38,851 bases of DNA from Oscillospiraceae bacterium (GTDB lineage: Bacteria > Bacillota > Clostridia > Saccharofermentanales > Saccharofermentanaceae), in the NCBI GenBank assembly GCA_902782125.1, contig CACZMA010000003.1, positions 151,429-190,279 of the forward strand, read 5' to 3'. Positions within the stretch are counted from its first letter, which is position 1. Every line of letters begins with the position of its first letter. Positions 25,091 to 33,696 of the stretch are shown in pieces. The translations under genes and the position numbers were made by a program. The notes beneath the pieces are model-generated. The model was not told the DNA's origin. It ran no database searches and was given only the letters and a program-made list of their open reading frames with translations.

Positions 25091-26620
25091 TTATATAATA
25101 TCCTGTCCTAATACCGCTGCAGCAATGCCTTCGCCGATGCCGCTCTTATCCGGCGAGTGCAGCTCATAGACCGGGTCCGGTACAGGTGCATCTACTACCT
25201 TCAGATCTCTTATGAGCTTGGCAGCTTCAGTCTGCAGTTTCTGTATCTTCCTCCAGCCTTCAGGCACTTCCGTCGCAAATGTAAGCGGGTTGATGTAATC
25301 CGCTATCCTGACGATGACGATCGGTACATTCCCGAACATCTCTCTCATCTTCTTGAACAAGAGCGCCATCTTAATGTCGTATCCCTTGGGGTCATCCGAA
25401 TTGGACTCTCCCTGATACCACCATATGCCGGCTATCGGATAACCTTCAAACGGAACGAGGCACGAATAGTAGATGGAAGCCGGGATCATCACGGGCATCT
25501 TCCGGGGAACGAAAGCGTCGACCTTCTTCTCCATGACCATCTTCCAGGTTCCGGTCAGATCGACCGTCTCTTTATCTGTTCTTAAGAAGTAGGGGTGTCC
25601 CGGGACAAAGCCGCCTTTGCCCAGCTCTATGATAAGCCTTACGGCAACCGTGTTCCTGCCCTGCTTAAGGACCGATCCGTCGAGATGATATTTTCGCGGC
25701 GGATACTGATACTCGGTCCTGCCGACTTCTGTCCCGTTCACGTACGTCACGTCGGCATCGATCAGGTCGCCGAGCCTCAGCAGGCAGTCGCCCTCAGGCT
25801 GATACCCGAGCTCGAACTCTTTTACGAACCATACGCTTCCGGCAGCATCCTTAACGGCAATGCCGGGAAGTTCCACCTCCGATGCGGACTCCAATGCTTT
25901 GTCTATCTCGAAATCCTTATCCACGGTGCTCTCCCGCCAAGAGGCCGTATACGCCTCGGCTGAAGCAACATAATCTTTGATGACACCTTCTCCCCTGAAC
26001 GGTGCGATGTCATCTTCTCTGATGCCGGCCGCAGTCAGATCCTCCTCGCACATGAACGATTCGATCGAGGCTCCGCCCTTGGCATTCAATATGAGACCTA
26101 TGGGGACATTTGTCCTGTCGTATATCCTTCGCGCCGCATAGAAGCCGACGGCGGAGAAAGCCATCTTGTCTTCCCCTTCGGCCTTCCTCCATCTGCCGCC
26201 GGGGAAAGCGCATGAGGATGATCCGCCCTTCTCGGGCAGCCCGTAGTCCGGCTCGACATAGATCTGTCTTATGAAGGGATAATCCTTTGCGTCGACTTCT
26301 TCCTTGTTCTCGTCATATGTTCTGCTGACCGGAAGCTCCATATTGGACTGGCCGGATAGCATGAATACATCGCCTATGCAGACGTCGGTGACCTGTACGG
26401 TATCCGTTCCTTCGACCGTAAGCGTAAGACCTTCCGCCGCATCCATGGGAGGAAGAACTGCCTTGAAGCGGCCTTCCGATACAGACGCCTGTACTTCGAT
26501 ATCTGCAAGAGTGACCTTCACTTCTGCAAGCTTATCTTCAAAGCCGCTAATAATAATATCTTTATTTCTTTGAAGTACTATTCCATCCGAATAGACTCCG
26601 GCAAGCAATGTGGAAGACAT
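25091..26620 (-). CDS. SGNH esterase of the sialate O-acetylesterase family
   Basis: The 509-residue protein resembles sialate O-acetylesterase-like enzymes. GQSNM holds the block I serine (residue 92), an inserted beta-rich jelly-roll segment lies in the middle (about 210-320), GIWWYQGESN is the QGESN block, and LHSPDK near the end (His488) is the block V histidine. The usual Asp two residues before the histidine is Glu here (ELH). There is no signal peptide, so it is cytosolic. Given the xylan genes around it, the likely role is removing acetyl groups from imported xylooligosaccharides; sialic acid genes are absent. The ATG at 26620 is preferred over one four codons upstream because that one would sit directly on the GAGGAAGG site, while GGTGA precedes 26620 at a normal distance. 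It is divergent from yesL. Confidence 0.85.
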   Translation of the reverse strand: MSSTLLAGVYSDGIVLQRNKDIIISGFEDKLAEVKVTLADIEVQASVSEGRFKAVLPPMDAAEGLTLTVEGTDTVQVTDVCIGDVFMLSGQSNMELPVSRTYDENKEEVDAKDYPFIRQIYVEPDYGLPEKGGSSSCAFPGGRWRKAEGEDKMAFSAVGFYAARRIYDRTNVPIGLILNAKGGASIESFMCEEDLTAAGIREDDIAPFRGEGVIKDYVASAEAYTASWRESTVDKDFEIDKALESASEVELPGIAVKDAAGSVWFVKEFELGYQPEGDCLLRLGDLIDADVTYVNGTEVGRTEYQYPPRKYHLDGSVLKQGRNTVAVRLIIELGKGGFVPGHPYFLRTDKETVDLTGTWKMVMEKKVDAFVPRKMPVMIPASIYYSCLVPFEGYPIAGIWWYQGESNSDDPKGYDIKMALLFKKMREMFGNVPIVIVRIADYINPLTFATEVPEGWRKIQKLQTEAAKLIRDLKVVDAPVPDPVYELHSPDKSGIGEGIAAAVLGQDII

Positions 26621-26648
26621 ATAGATCACCATCCTTCCTCTTGCGGTT

Positions 26649-26677
26649 ATTGTAACTGTTGAACGACTGCTTGTCTA
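26649..26677 (-). promoter_or_regulatory. Promoter of the esterase gene
   Basis: On the minus strand TAGACA (26672-26677), a 17-base spacer and TACAAT (26649-26654) lie about 30 bases before the start. The -35 box overlaps the weak GntR-type site at 26675-26686. Confidence 0.55.
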
Positions 26678-26726
26678 CCATTCTAGTTGGCAACCGTTTG
26701 CATTTTGATCGTTTGACATTTATACT
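26675..26726 (+). promoter_or_regulatory. yesL promoter region with two candidate operators
   Basis: TTGCAT (26698-26703), 17 bases and TATACT (26721-26726) form a plausible yesL promoter. Two palindromes lie between it and the divergent esterase promoter: CTACCATTCTAG (26675-26686), matching the locus motif in 9 of 12 positions, and GCAACCGTTTGC (26690-26701), close to the CG-centred operators of LacI-family repressors. Confidence 0.45.
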
Positions 26727-26748
26727 GACCCCAAAGAAAGAGGTCACG

Positions 26749-27420
26749 ATGAAGCAATCCTTTGACAAGATCACAAACAGCTGGCTCTACCGCATCGGCG
26801 CGGCCATAGGCAATGTCGTTATAATCTCAGGACTGTTCCTGCTCTTCTGTTTGCCGGTGGTCACGATCGGAGCTTCGGCATCCGCCCTCTATTATACGGT
26901 CTACCGTAAATATACTAAGAAATGTGATTCCATCACGAGCGACTTCATGCGCTCACTGAAGCAGAATCTCAAGAGCGGCATCATCATCAATGTCATCTCC
27001 ATGGTGTTCATCGCACTGGCTGCACTTTGCCTCTACTATGCTTCCAACGGCATCGGCGGAGTAAAGCTCCCCGACTGGTATTCGGTTGTCGCTTTCGTCC
27101 CGCTCCTTCCGGTCATCCTCATTCTTCCCTATGCCTATGCCCTGCTCGCCAGGTTCAGCAACAGCCTGAAGGGAACTCTTGCCAACAGCTATACCTTATG
27201 CATGATAACCTTCCCCAAGTTCATCCTGATATGGATCATAGTGCTCGCGGCGATCGCGATTTGCCTGGTATTCCCTCCGGCGGCCCTGGTGGTACCCGTC
27301 GGTGCGACATATCTGCTGCAGATGATAATAGAGAAGGTCTTTGAGAAAGCGATATCGGTCGAAGAGAACCGCGGCAAAAAGGATGACACCCTTGAGAGCG
27401 AGGAGACAGAAGATGATTAA
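26749..27420 (+). CDS. yesL: YesL-like membrane protein (DUF624)
   Basis: The 223-residue protein begins MKQSFDKITNSWLYRIG and has about five membrane helices, with the LPVVTIGASASALYYTVYR segment typical of the YesL/DUF624 family. These proteins often lie beside LplA/B/C-type oligosaccharide transporter genes, yet their role is not established; an accessory function in transport is the usual guess. The frame is open for 30 codons upstream, but the ATG at 26749 has a GAGG site and aligns with the family start. Its last codons overlap the next gene by eight bases. The acidic tail (ESEETEDD) is cytoplasmic by the positive-inside rule. Confidence 0.85.
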   Translation: MKQSFDKITNSWLYRIGAAIGNVVIISGLFLLFCLPVVTIGASASALYYTVYRKYTKKCDSITSDFMRSLKQNLKSGIIINVISMVFIALAALCLYYASNGIGGVKLPDWYSVVAFVPLLPVILILPYAYALLARFSNSLKGTLANSYTLCMITFPKFILIWIIVLAAIAICLVFPPAALVVPVGATYLLQMIIEKVFEKAISVEENRGKKDDTLESEETEDD

Positions 27421-27784
27421 CTACCTGAACATAATCCAATTAGTATCCGGCATCGCTGCGGCAGTGCTCGTCTTTGTCGGTATCTTCATGAGCGTTAAGG
27501 CGCTTAATCCCGAGAAACACGATACCATCCCCATGAAGACGACCGTGATATCCGCCATCGTCATAGCTCTGGGGCTTCTGTGCTATGCCGTTACCAAGAC
27601 CTGCACCAACCTGACGGTCATTACCGAAGAGCAGTATGAGCTCTGGACCCTCTATCTCGCTTCAGCGGGAGAGGTCGCCAAGTCGTTCGGCTTCATAGTG
27701 TTCATCCCCGTTGTTTTCAGGCTGTTCAAGCCCAAGTCGCGCCGCGACGAACAGACGGATATCCCCGAAGAAGAGAATTCCTGA
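27413..27784 (+). CDS. Small membrane protein of unknown function
   Basis: The 123-residue protein has three predicted helices (about residues 8-26, 43-63 and 83-103) and a charged tail. I do not recognise a family. The ATG at 27413 overlaps the end of yesL by eight bases, in a different frame, so the two are translationally coupled; the upstream extension of the frame is a shadow of yesL and is rejected. Context suggests an accessory part of the YesL system. It is followed by the uxuA promoter. Confidence 0.65.
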   Translation: MINYLNIIQLVSGIAAAVLVFVGIFMSVKALNPEKHDTIPMKTTVISAIVIALGLLCYAVTKTCTNLTVITEEQYELWTLYLASAGEVAKSFGFIVFIPVVFRLFKPKSRRDEQTDIPEEENS

Positions 27785-27836
27785 ACATCTCAAACGCAAC
27801 CTTATGAATCCTTTGTAAAAGGACTCTGATAATCTG

Positions 27837-27868
27837 TTGACATCATTCAAGCCTACTAGTATACTAGT
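27837..27868 (+). promoter_or_regulatory. uxuA promoter with a perfect palindrome over the -10 box
   Basis: TTGACA (27837-27842), a 17-base spacer and TATACT (27860-27865) form a near-consensus promoter. The -10 box is embedded in the perfect 14-base palindrome ACTAGTATACTAGT (27855-27868). A repressor bound there would block RNA polymerase directly. This is the best copy of the locus motif. Confidence 0.8.
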
Positions 27869-27930
27869 CTACATAGGCGGAGATTTTTCCGCCCGACTAT
27901 CTATAAGTTCGAACGGGGATTGGAATACAT

Positions 27931-29001
27931 ATGAAACTGGTTTTGAGATGGTTCCCATACGGAGATGACAGCGTAAAGCTGGATCAGATCAGACAGATAC
28001 CCGGCGTCAGCGGGGTTGCAACTCATCTTACAAAGATCCCCGCGGGCGATGTTTGGACCATGGATGAGATCAACATGGTCAAGAATGAGATCAATGCCCA
28101 CGGCCTCGAGATGGAAGTCATCGAGAGCCTCAACATCCACGAAGACATCAAGAAGGGCCTCCCTTCAAGAGATATGTACATCGATAACTACATCGTATCG
28201 ATGAAGAACCTCGCCGAGGCAGGCGTAAAGTGCATCTGCTATAACTTCATGCCGGTCATGGACTGGTACAGGAGCAATCTCATGCAGCCCCTGCCGGACG
28301 GCAGCACAACGATGGCATATAACCATGACGAGGCAGTCAAGCTGACGCTCGAAGCCATCACTTCCTCCATGATCGAAGGATCCAACGATTTCAGCCTTCC
28401 CGGCTGGGAGCCCGAGAGATTCGGCAAGATGGCAGAGGACATCAAGTTCTATCAGAACGTGTCCCATGAAGAGTTTTTCGCGAACATAAAGTACTTCCTT
28501 GATGCGGTGATACCCGTGGCGGAGCAGCTCGATATCAATTTCGCAGTGCACCCCGATGATCCGCCGTTCCCGCTGTTCAACCTGCCGAAGGTCGTGAACA
28601 ACAAGGAGTCCATCGACACGTACCTTAATCTCAATGCATCCAAGCGTAACGGCCTTACCCTCTGCACCGGTTCTCTCGGCGCAGGCATAACCAACGATGT
28701 TGTGGATATCGCCAACGCGTTTGCATCCAGAGGCAAAGTGCATTTCGTTCATCTGAGGAATGTCAGGCACACCTCGGATACGGATTTCTATGAATCGTCT
28801 CACCTGTCCTCATGCGGCGACCTCGATATGTTTGCTATCGTTAAGGCTCTTCACGATAACGGCTTCGACGGTTACATCCGCCCCGACCACGGACGCATGA
28901 TCTGGGGAGAAGTGGGAAGACCGGGATACGGACTCTACGACCGCGCTCTCGGCGCTGCCTACATCAACGGTCTTTGGGAGGCCGTGACCAAACTCGGATA
29001 A
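27931..29001 (+). CDS. uxuA: Mannonate dehydratase
   Basis: The 356-residue enzyme dehydrates D-mannonate to 2-keto-3-deoxygluconate. It shows MKLVLRWFPYGDD at the start, the family segments LAEAGVKCICYNFMPVMDW and FAVHPDDPP, and VHLRNVR and RPDHGRMIWGE near the end, where metal-binding residues lie; length fits UxuA. It is the third step of glucuronate catabolism. The promoter with its operator lies 66 bases upstream. A 19-base-pair hairpin separates it from uxuB. Confidence 0.96.
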   Translation: MKLVLRWFPYGDDSVKLDQIRQIPGVSGVATHLTKIPAGDVWTMDEINMVKNEINAHGLEMEVIESLNIHEDIKKGLPSRDMYIDNYIVSMKNLAEAGVKCICYNFMPVMDWYRSNLMQPLPDGSTTMAYNHDEAVKLTLEAITSSMIEGSNDFSLPGWEPERFGKMAEDIKFYQNVSHEEFFANIKYFLDAVIPVAEQLDINFAVHPDDPPFPLFNLPKVVNNKESIDTYLNLNASKRNGLTLCTGSLGAGITNDVVDIANAFASRGKVHFVHLRNVRHTSDTDFYESSHLSSCGDLDMFAIVKALHDNGFDGYIRPDHGRMIWGEVGRPGYGLYDRALGAAYINGLWEAVTKLG

Positions 29002-29034
29002 CAAATTGTTTCATAAAGCACCCCCCTTCTTGTC

Positions 29035-29080
29035 ACAAAACCGATGATCTTATACTCTCTAATAAGGTTATCGGTTTTGT
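29035..29080. terminator. Long hairpin between uxuA and uxuB
   Basis: Arms of 19 bases (29035-29053 and 29062-29080) pair along their full length, with ACAAAACCGAT matching ATCGGTTTTGT exactly and the inner eight pairs including two G-T wobbles; the loop is eight bases. The stem end supplies TTTTG on both strands, so it may work as a terminator, an attenuator or an mRNA stability element. Confidence 0.7.
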
Positions 29081-29122
29081 ATCGGAAGGAAATAAAAGAC
29101 ACAGCGCGAGGTACCAAGAGCT

Positions 29123-30745
29123 ATGGATCTGTCACGAGAGAATCTCAGCAACAAGGAATTCTGGAACAGCATAGGCGTTACCCTTCCCCGATACGATATC
29201 GATGCCGTTAAGGCAAAGACCGCAGCCTCTCCGACCTGGCTTCATGTGGGCGGCGGCAACATCTTCAGGGCATTCATCGCCAGGGTCAACCAGCGTCTTC
29301 TGAACGCCGGCCTCGCTGATACCGGCATCATCTGCTGCGGCACGATGGACTATGAGAACTTCGAGAAGATCTACAAGCCCTTCGACAACCTTACGATAAT
29401 ATGCGACCTCAAGAGCAACGGAGATACGGGATACGAGATCATCGGCAACATTACCGAGGCGATCCCTGCCGACTACGACTCTCCGGATCAGATCGCAAGA
29501 CTTAATGAGATAGCGGCAAATCCTTCCCTTCAGATGATATCTTTTACTATCACGGAGAAGGGTTATGCGTTAAGGGATGCAGACGGCAGTCTTTTTGCAA
29601 GTGCCGCTGCGGACATGGAGAATGGTCCCTCGCATCCCGTTACATGCATGGGCTTCATTGCCTCTCTGCTCAATGAGAGGTTCAAAGCAGGCAGGTATCC
29701 CCTGGCTCTGGTCAGCATGGATAACTGCAGTCACAACGGCGATAAGCTTCAAGCTTCTGTCACGGAGATTACCGATGCCTGGGCGGCTAAGGGCCTGGTG
29801 GATGAGTCTTTACGAGATTACGTTAATGACCCGACCCTTGTTGCTTACCCCTGGACAATGATCGATAAGATAACACCCAGGCCTTCGGATGACATCCTGA
29901 ACAAACTTACCGACCTGGGCATCGGTAATCTCAAGAGCGTGAAGACTACGACGGGACTCTACGCGGCACCGTTCGTCAATGCGGAAGTTCCGGAATATCT
30001 GGTGGTCGAGGATACATTCCCGAACGGAAGGCCCGACCTTGCAAAGGGCGGCGTCATCCTCACCGACAGAGACACGGTGGACAAGGCCGAGAGGATGAAG
30101 GTAACTGCATGCCTGAACCCCCTCCACACCGCACTCGCGATCTACGGATGCCTGCTCGGCTTCACCAAGATCTCCGACGAGATGAACGACGAGGACTTAA
30201 GGTCTCTCGTCACGCGCATGGGATACGAAGAGTGTCTCCCCGTCGTCTGCGATCCGAAGATCCTTGATCCGCAGGAGTTCCTTAAGGAAGTTCTCGAGGA
30301 TAGGTTCCCGAACCCGTTCCTTCCCGATACTCCGCAGAGGATTGCGACCGATACAAGCCAGAAGCTGCCCATCAGATTCGGTATTACTATAAGTTCTTAT
30401 TATAACGAGCAGCCCGGCAGGATCGCCGAACTCAAGTTCATCCCGCTTGTCATCGCAGGATGGCTCAGGTATCTTCTCGCCGTCGACGATAACGGAGACC
30501 CGTTCGAGATAAGCTCCGACCCTCTGGCAGAGTTCTTCCGGGAAGAGCTTAAGGCTGCAGGCATCAGCTACGGCATGACGGGCAGCCCATACGGCAAGTT
30601 AGGCAGTATCCTGGGTAATGAGACTGTTTTCGGGATCGACCTGAACATGACAGGTCTCGTGCCCATAATAGAGGCGGATCTGGATGCGATGCTGCATGAA
30701 CCCGGAAGTGTCCGCAAGACCTTACATACCGCTGTTGTCGGTTAG
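29123..30745 (+). CDS. uxuB: Fructuronate reductase (mannonate oxidoreductase)
   Basis: The 540-residue enzyme belongs to the mannitol dehydrogenase family and interconverts D-fructuronate and D-mannonate with NADH, the second step after UxaC. The N-terminal Rossmann part shows LHVGGGNIFRAF; the C-terminal part holds the substrate-binding segments KTTTGLYAAPFVNAE, CLNPLHTALAIYG and FGITISSYY. The conserved lysine usually seen in LNxxHt-type loops is present in that region. It follows uxuA by 121 bases with the long hairpin between. The ATG at 29123 has a weak AAGAG site close by and GCGAGG further up. Substrate is set by neighbours: with uxuA and uxaC present, fructuronate is far more likely than mannitol or tagaturonate. 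Confidence 0.93.
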   Translation: MDLSRENLSNKEFWNSIGVTLPRYDIDAVKAKTAASPTWLHVGGGNIFRAFIARVNQRLLNAGLADTGIICCGTMDYENFEKIYKPFDNLTIICDLKSNGDTGYEIIGNITEAIPADYDSPDQIARLNEIAANPSLQMISFTITEKGYALRDADGSLFASAAADMENGPSHPVTCMGFIASLLNERFKAGRYPLALVSMDNCSHNGDKLQASVTEITDAWAAKGLVDESLRDYVNDPTLVAYPWTMIDKITPRPSDDILNKLTDLGIGNLKSVKTTTGLYAAPFVNAEVPEYLVVEDTFPNGRPDLAKGGVILTDRDTVDKAERMKVTACLNPLHTALAIYGCLLGFTKISDEMNDEDLRSLVTRMGYEECLPVVCDPKILDPQEFLKEVLEDRFPNPFLPDTPQRIATDTSQKLPIRFGITISSYYNEQPGRIAELKFIPLVIAGWLRYLLAVDDNGDPFEISSDPLAEFFREELKAAGISYGMTGSPYGKLGSILGNETVFGIDLNMTGLVPIIEADLDAMLHEPGSVRKTLHTAVVG

Positions 30746-30759
30746 CATGTTAGTGGTAG

Positions 30760-30779
30760 ACATAAAGATTATTTTATGT
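30760..30779. repeat. Inverted repeat upstream of the GntR gene
   Basis: ACATAAA (30760-30766) and TTTATGT (30773-30779) flank six bases in the 73-base gap between uxuB and the regulator gene. It does not match the regulon palindrome. It may be a weak hairpin or an operator. Confidence 0.4.
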
Positions 30780-30818
30780 TAGGTTTTCTATAGATTTTTT
30801 CAGAAGGGAACTGTCGAG

Positions 30819-31493
30819 ATGATCATTACTCCCAAGAATACTTTCGAACCGAACCGCGAATATGCTTTCCGCATAGTCAGAGATAACATAATCAACATGG
30901 AGATCAAACCGGGCAGCCTCATCGGCGAACAGGAAATCGCGACCCAGCTCGGGATCTCGAGGACTCCGGTACACGAGGCTTACCTCGAGCTGTCCAAGTC
31001 CAAGATCGTCAACATCCTTCCCCAGAAGGGCTGCAGCGTATCGCTGATCGACTACGAACTCATCAAGGAATCAAGGTTCCTTCGTATCGCCGTCGAGTCC
31101 GCGCTCATCAAGGAAGCGTGCGATGTCGCTACGGAAGAAGACATCAACAAGCTCTATTCCAACATCAAGCTTCAGCAGTTCTACTTAGAGAACGATCCGC
31201 CGAAGTTCCTTGATCTCGATAACGACTTCCACAAGAGCATCTATGTCGCATGCAACAAGATGCAGTGCTTCTATATGGTAAGCCTGATGAGCCTTCACTT
31301 CGACAGAGTAAGATCACTGTCGCTCAAGACCATCAAGGACCAGAAGCTCGTATCCGACCACCAGGCTATCGCCGATGCGATCGCTGCTCACGACAAGGAT
31401 GCGGCAGAGGCGGCATTCAAGAAGCATATGTCCAGGTTCGACCTCGACTGGGACATCATCAAGAAGGAGTACAGCGAGTACATCGCAGAGTGA
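30819..31493 (+). CDS. GntR-family regulator with FCD domain (UxuR-like)
   Basis: The 224-residue protein has an N-terminal winged helix (residues about 14-76, IVRDNIINMEIKPGSLIGEQEIATQ, LGISRTPVHEAYLEL, LPQKGCSVSL) and a C-terminal helical FCD ligand-binding domain (about 85-215). Members such as UxuR, ExuR and KdgR-like GntR proteins sense uronates or their products and repress sugar-acid genes. FCD-type GntR proteins recognise short palindromes such as TNGTATACNA, which resembles the palindrome found at uxuA, kdgA and the transporter. Its place just after uxuB makes it the best candidate repressor of the locus. An AAGGGA site is spaced nine bases before the ATG. The effector is unknown; fructuronate, mannonate or glucuronate is likely. 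Confidence 0.9.
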   Translation: MIITPKNTFEPNREYAFRIVRDNIINMEIKPGSLIGEQEIATQLGISRTPVHEAYLELSKSKIVNILPQKGCSVSLIDYELIKESRFLRIAVESALIKEACDVATEEDINKLYSNIKLQQFYLENDPPKFLDLDNDFHKSIYVACNKMQCFYMVSLMSLHFDRVRSLSLKTIKDQKLVSDHQAIADAIAAHDKDAAEAAFKKHMSRFDLDWDIIKKEYSEYIAE

Positions 31494-31516
31494 TCCTCAG
31501 ATAATCTACCGCGATC

Positions 31517-31550
31517 AAAAAGGGACTGCAGCAAGGCAGTCCCTTTATTA
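31517..31550. terminator. Bidirectional terminator between the regulator and the xylanase
   Basis: AGGGACTGC (31521-31529) and GCAGTCCCT (31536-31544) form a 9-base-pair stem with a six-base loop. TTTATTATTT follows rightward and TTTTTGAT leftward, so it serves both convergent genes. Confidence 0.88.
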
Positions 31551-31569
31551 TTTCTCTTGATCTTACGGA

Positions 31570-33594
31570 TCAGTCGACAGCTTCGATCTTCAGGTTATCG
31601 AGATAGAACTCTGTCATGTCCGAAGACTCGAAGTAGATGGACAGGCTCGTGTTGTCATCGGGTACCTGATAGTCGCACTCGACTTCGATCCACTCGTCAG
31701 TACCCGTGGGTACTTCAACGAGGTGAGGCCATGTGCCGTCGATGTCTGCCGTGAGGCATACCTGATCGGCAGCGCACTTGACTGCGAAGGATACATGGAT
31801 CGTGTGTCCGATATAGTTGCTGATATCGATGGAATAGCCGTCGTAATCAGCATAACCTTCGGAGTTCATGAGGCAGTATTCGCCTTCGTAAGCATCGCCT
31901 ACGATGGTCTGTACCGCGCTGTATCTCGGACCTCCGATGTACTCCTTGTTCTCGTAGTCTTCCTCGATGGGAGACAGATCGGACTTGGGCTCCACATAGT
32001 CAGCGGGCTTCGTTACCTCGCCGCCGTTTATCGCGCACATAACGCCTTCGTAAGCGGGCTTCGGATCAAGATTACCGTAGAACAGGAGCGGGCTGTTTGC
32101 AGACTTCCAGCTCATGTCGTCCGTAAGTCCCCAGATGGTAACGCACTCGATCGGCATGCCGGCATCCTTTGCCTCGATGATCGCGGTGAAGAGCTTCTTC
32201 ATGTAGACGCCCTGATCGTACATCGGGTTCTGGGAATTGGGCGCGGTAACGTCGAGCTCCGTGATGTGGATGATGACGCCGAGCTCGTCGACGTATTCCT
32301 GCATAGCGCCGAGATAGTAATCGGGATCAAGACCTGAGCTAATGTGGCTCTGCATGCCCATACCGTCGATGTTGCCTGCCTCTGCAACCGGCTTCAGCAT
32401 CTCGATGATGTCAGCCTGCTTGGAATCCTGATACTCATTGTAATCGTTATAGAAGAGCTGTACGCCTTCAGGTGCATGCTTCCTTGCAAACTCGAAAGCC
32501 TTCTCGACGTAATCATCGCCGATGGTCTCGAGCCAGTAGCAGTCTCTCATGCCGCCGTCATCCGCGATGGCTTCGTTGACAACGTCCCACGCATAGATGA
32601 CTCCGGGATAGTTTTCTTCGCACCATATCATGACTGCTGCGATATAGTTCTCCATTCTGGTGAGCATGAGCTCTCTGCTCGCGAGTTCTCCGTTGACATC
32701 GTAGTTCTCATAGAACAGCCAGGAAGGTGTCTGCGAATACCAGATGAGGGTATGGCCTCTCATCGGGATGCCGTTCTCCTTGCAGAAATCGAGTATCGGC
32801 TTTGCCGCATCGAAATTCAGCGCGGGGCACTCGTTGTACTTGGCAGGATCTGCGAGCGTCGTAGCAGCGTCGAGGACATTCTCGGGCTTGAGTTCGTTCT
32901 CGGGTGTTACCGAGTTGAACTGAGTCTTAAGAAGAGTCCTGAACTCTTCGTTGGTGTTCGTCATTACTGATGCAGGTGAAGCGACACCGAACTTGAAGTA
33001 GTCCTTATATGCAGCGGACAGTGATGCCGTAGCGGAAGGATCTGCAAGAGATTCGATCGGTACGCCCGTGAGGTTGTTGAGATCGCCTACTATCGCAAGC
33101 TCAAAGGAAGATACCGTGATATCCCTGACGTCGCCTGCCTCGATATAGACCAGTGCATTCTCAGCGTTATCCGGGATCTCGATGTTGCCTGAGATGGTGG
33201 CAACGGAAGATTCAGTCGTCTCGCCTTCAGCGATCGTAACGTAAGATGTGTTGCCGTAGATCTCATATCTGAGAGACAGTCTTACGAATGAGTTCGCGGA
33301 AGATACCTTGGCCGTCGCAGAGACAGTGTTGCCTCTGTAGTCAGGACAGGGAATGGCGATACCCGAATTGGATGTGGCGCGTTCTGACAGGACTGCCTTG
33401 CCGTCGTCGAGAATGACCTTACAGTCACCGTAGGTCTCCCAGTTGCTGCCGTCGCCTGATTTGGAGAAGTCCGCCGTAATGGTAAGCGGTACATCGTGAG
33501 GTCCTTCCGGTTCCTTCGGCTTTGCTGCGCACCCGGACAGGAAGAACACGCCGGTAAGTACTACCGACATTAGAACTGATAATTGTTTCTTCAT
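31570..33594 (-). CDS. GH10 endo-1,4-beta-xylanase, lipoprotein with two carbohydrate-binding modules
   Basis: The 674-residue protein starts with a lipoprotein signal peptide ending FLSGC (Cys22). Residues about 35-170 form a beta-rich module like CBM22/CBM4_9. Residues about 190-525 are a GH10 barrel with GHTLIWYSQTPSW, WDVVNEAI (acid/base Glu341) and ITELDV (nucleophile Glu446). Residues about 545-674 form a second CBM4_9-like module. It cuts the xylan backbone at the cell surface and leaves glucuronate-decorated oligosaccharides, which the nearby transporter is suited to import. An AGGAG site (33600-33604) precedes the ATG. I see no copy of the GntR-type palindrome upstream, so its control may differ. 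Most secreted GH10 enzymes are free; anchoring as a lipoprotein keeps products near the transporter. Confidence 0.95.
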   Translation of the reverse strand: MKKQLSVLMSVVLTGVFFLSGCAAKPKEPEGPHDVPLTITADFSKSGDGSNWETYGDCKVILDDGKAVLSERATSNSGIAIPCPDYRGNTVSATAKVSSANSFVRLSLRYEIYGNTSYVTIAEGETTESSVATISGNIEIPDNAENALVYIEAGDVRDITVSSFELAIVGDLNNLTGVPIESLADPSATASLSAAYKDYFKFGVASPASVMTNTNEEFRTLLKTQFNSVTPENELKPENVLDAATTLADPAKYNECPALNFDAAKPILDFCKENGIPMRGHTLIWYSQTPSWLFYENYDVNGELASRELMLTRMENYIAAVMIWCEENYPGVIYAWDVVNEAIADDGGMRDCYWLETIGDDYVEKAFEFARKHAPEGVQLFYNDYNEYQDSKQADIIEMLKPVAEAGNIDGMGMQSHISSGLDPDYYLGAMQEYVDELGVIIHITELDVTAPNSQNPMYDQGVYMKKLFTAIIEAKDAGMPIECVTIWGLTDDMSWKSANSPLLFYGNLDPKPAYEGVMCAINGGEVTKPADYVEPKSDLSPIEEDYENKEYIGGPRYSAVQTIVGDAYEGEYCLMNSEGYADYDGYSIDISNYIGHTIHVSFAVKCAADQVCLTADIDGTWPHLVEVPTGTDEWIEVECDYQVPDDNTSLSIYFESSDMTEFYLDNLKIEAVD

Positions 33595-33696
33595 AACTAC
33601 TCCTAGAAAACAAATTAAAAGTGTTCCGAAATTGTGCCTTCACCGTCTATGATACAGCAATATGTGTTTATAAATAAAGATTAAAATATTGCGTTT

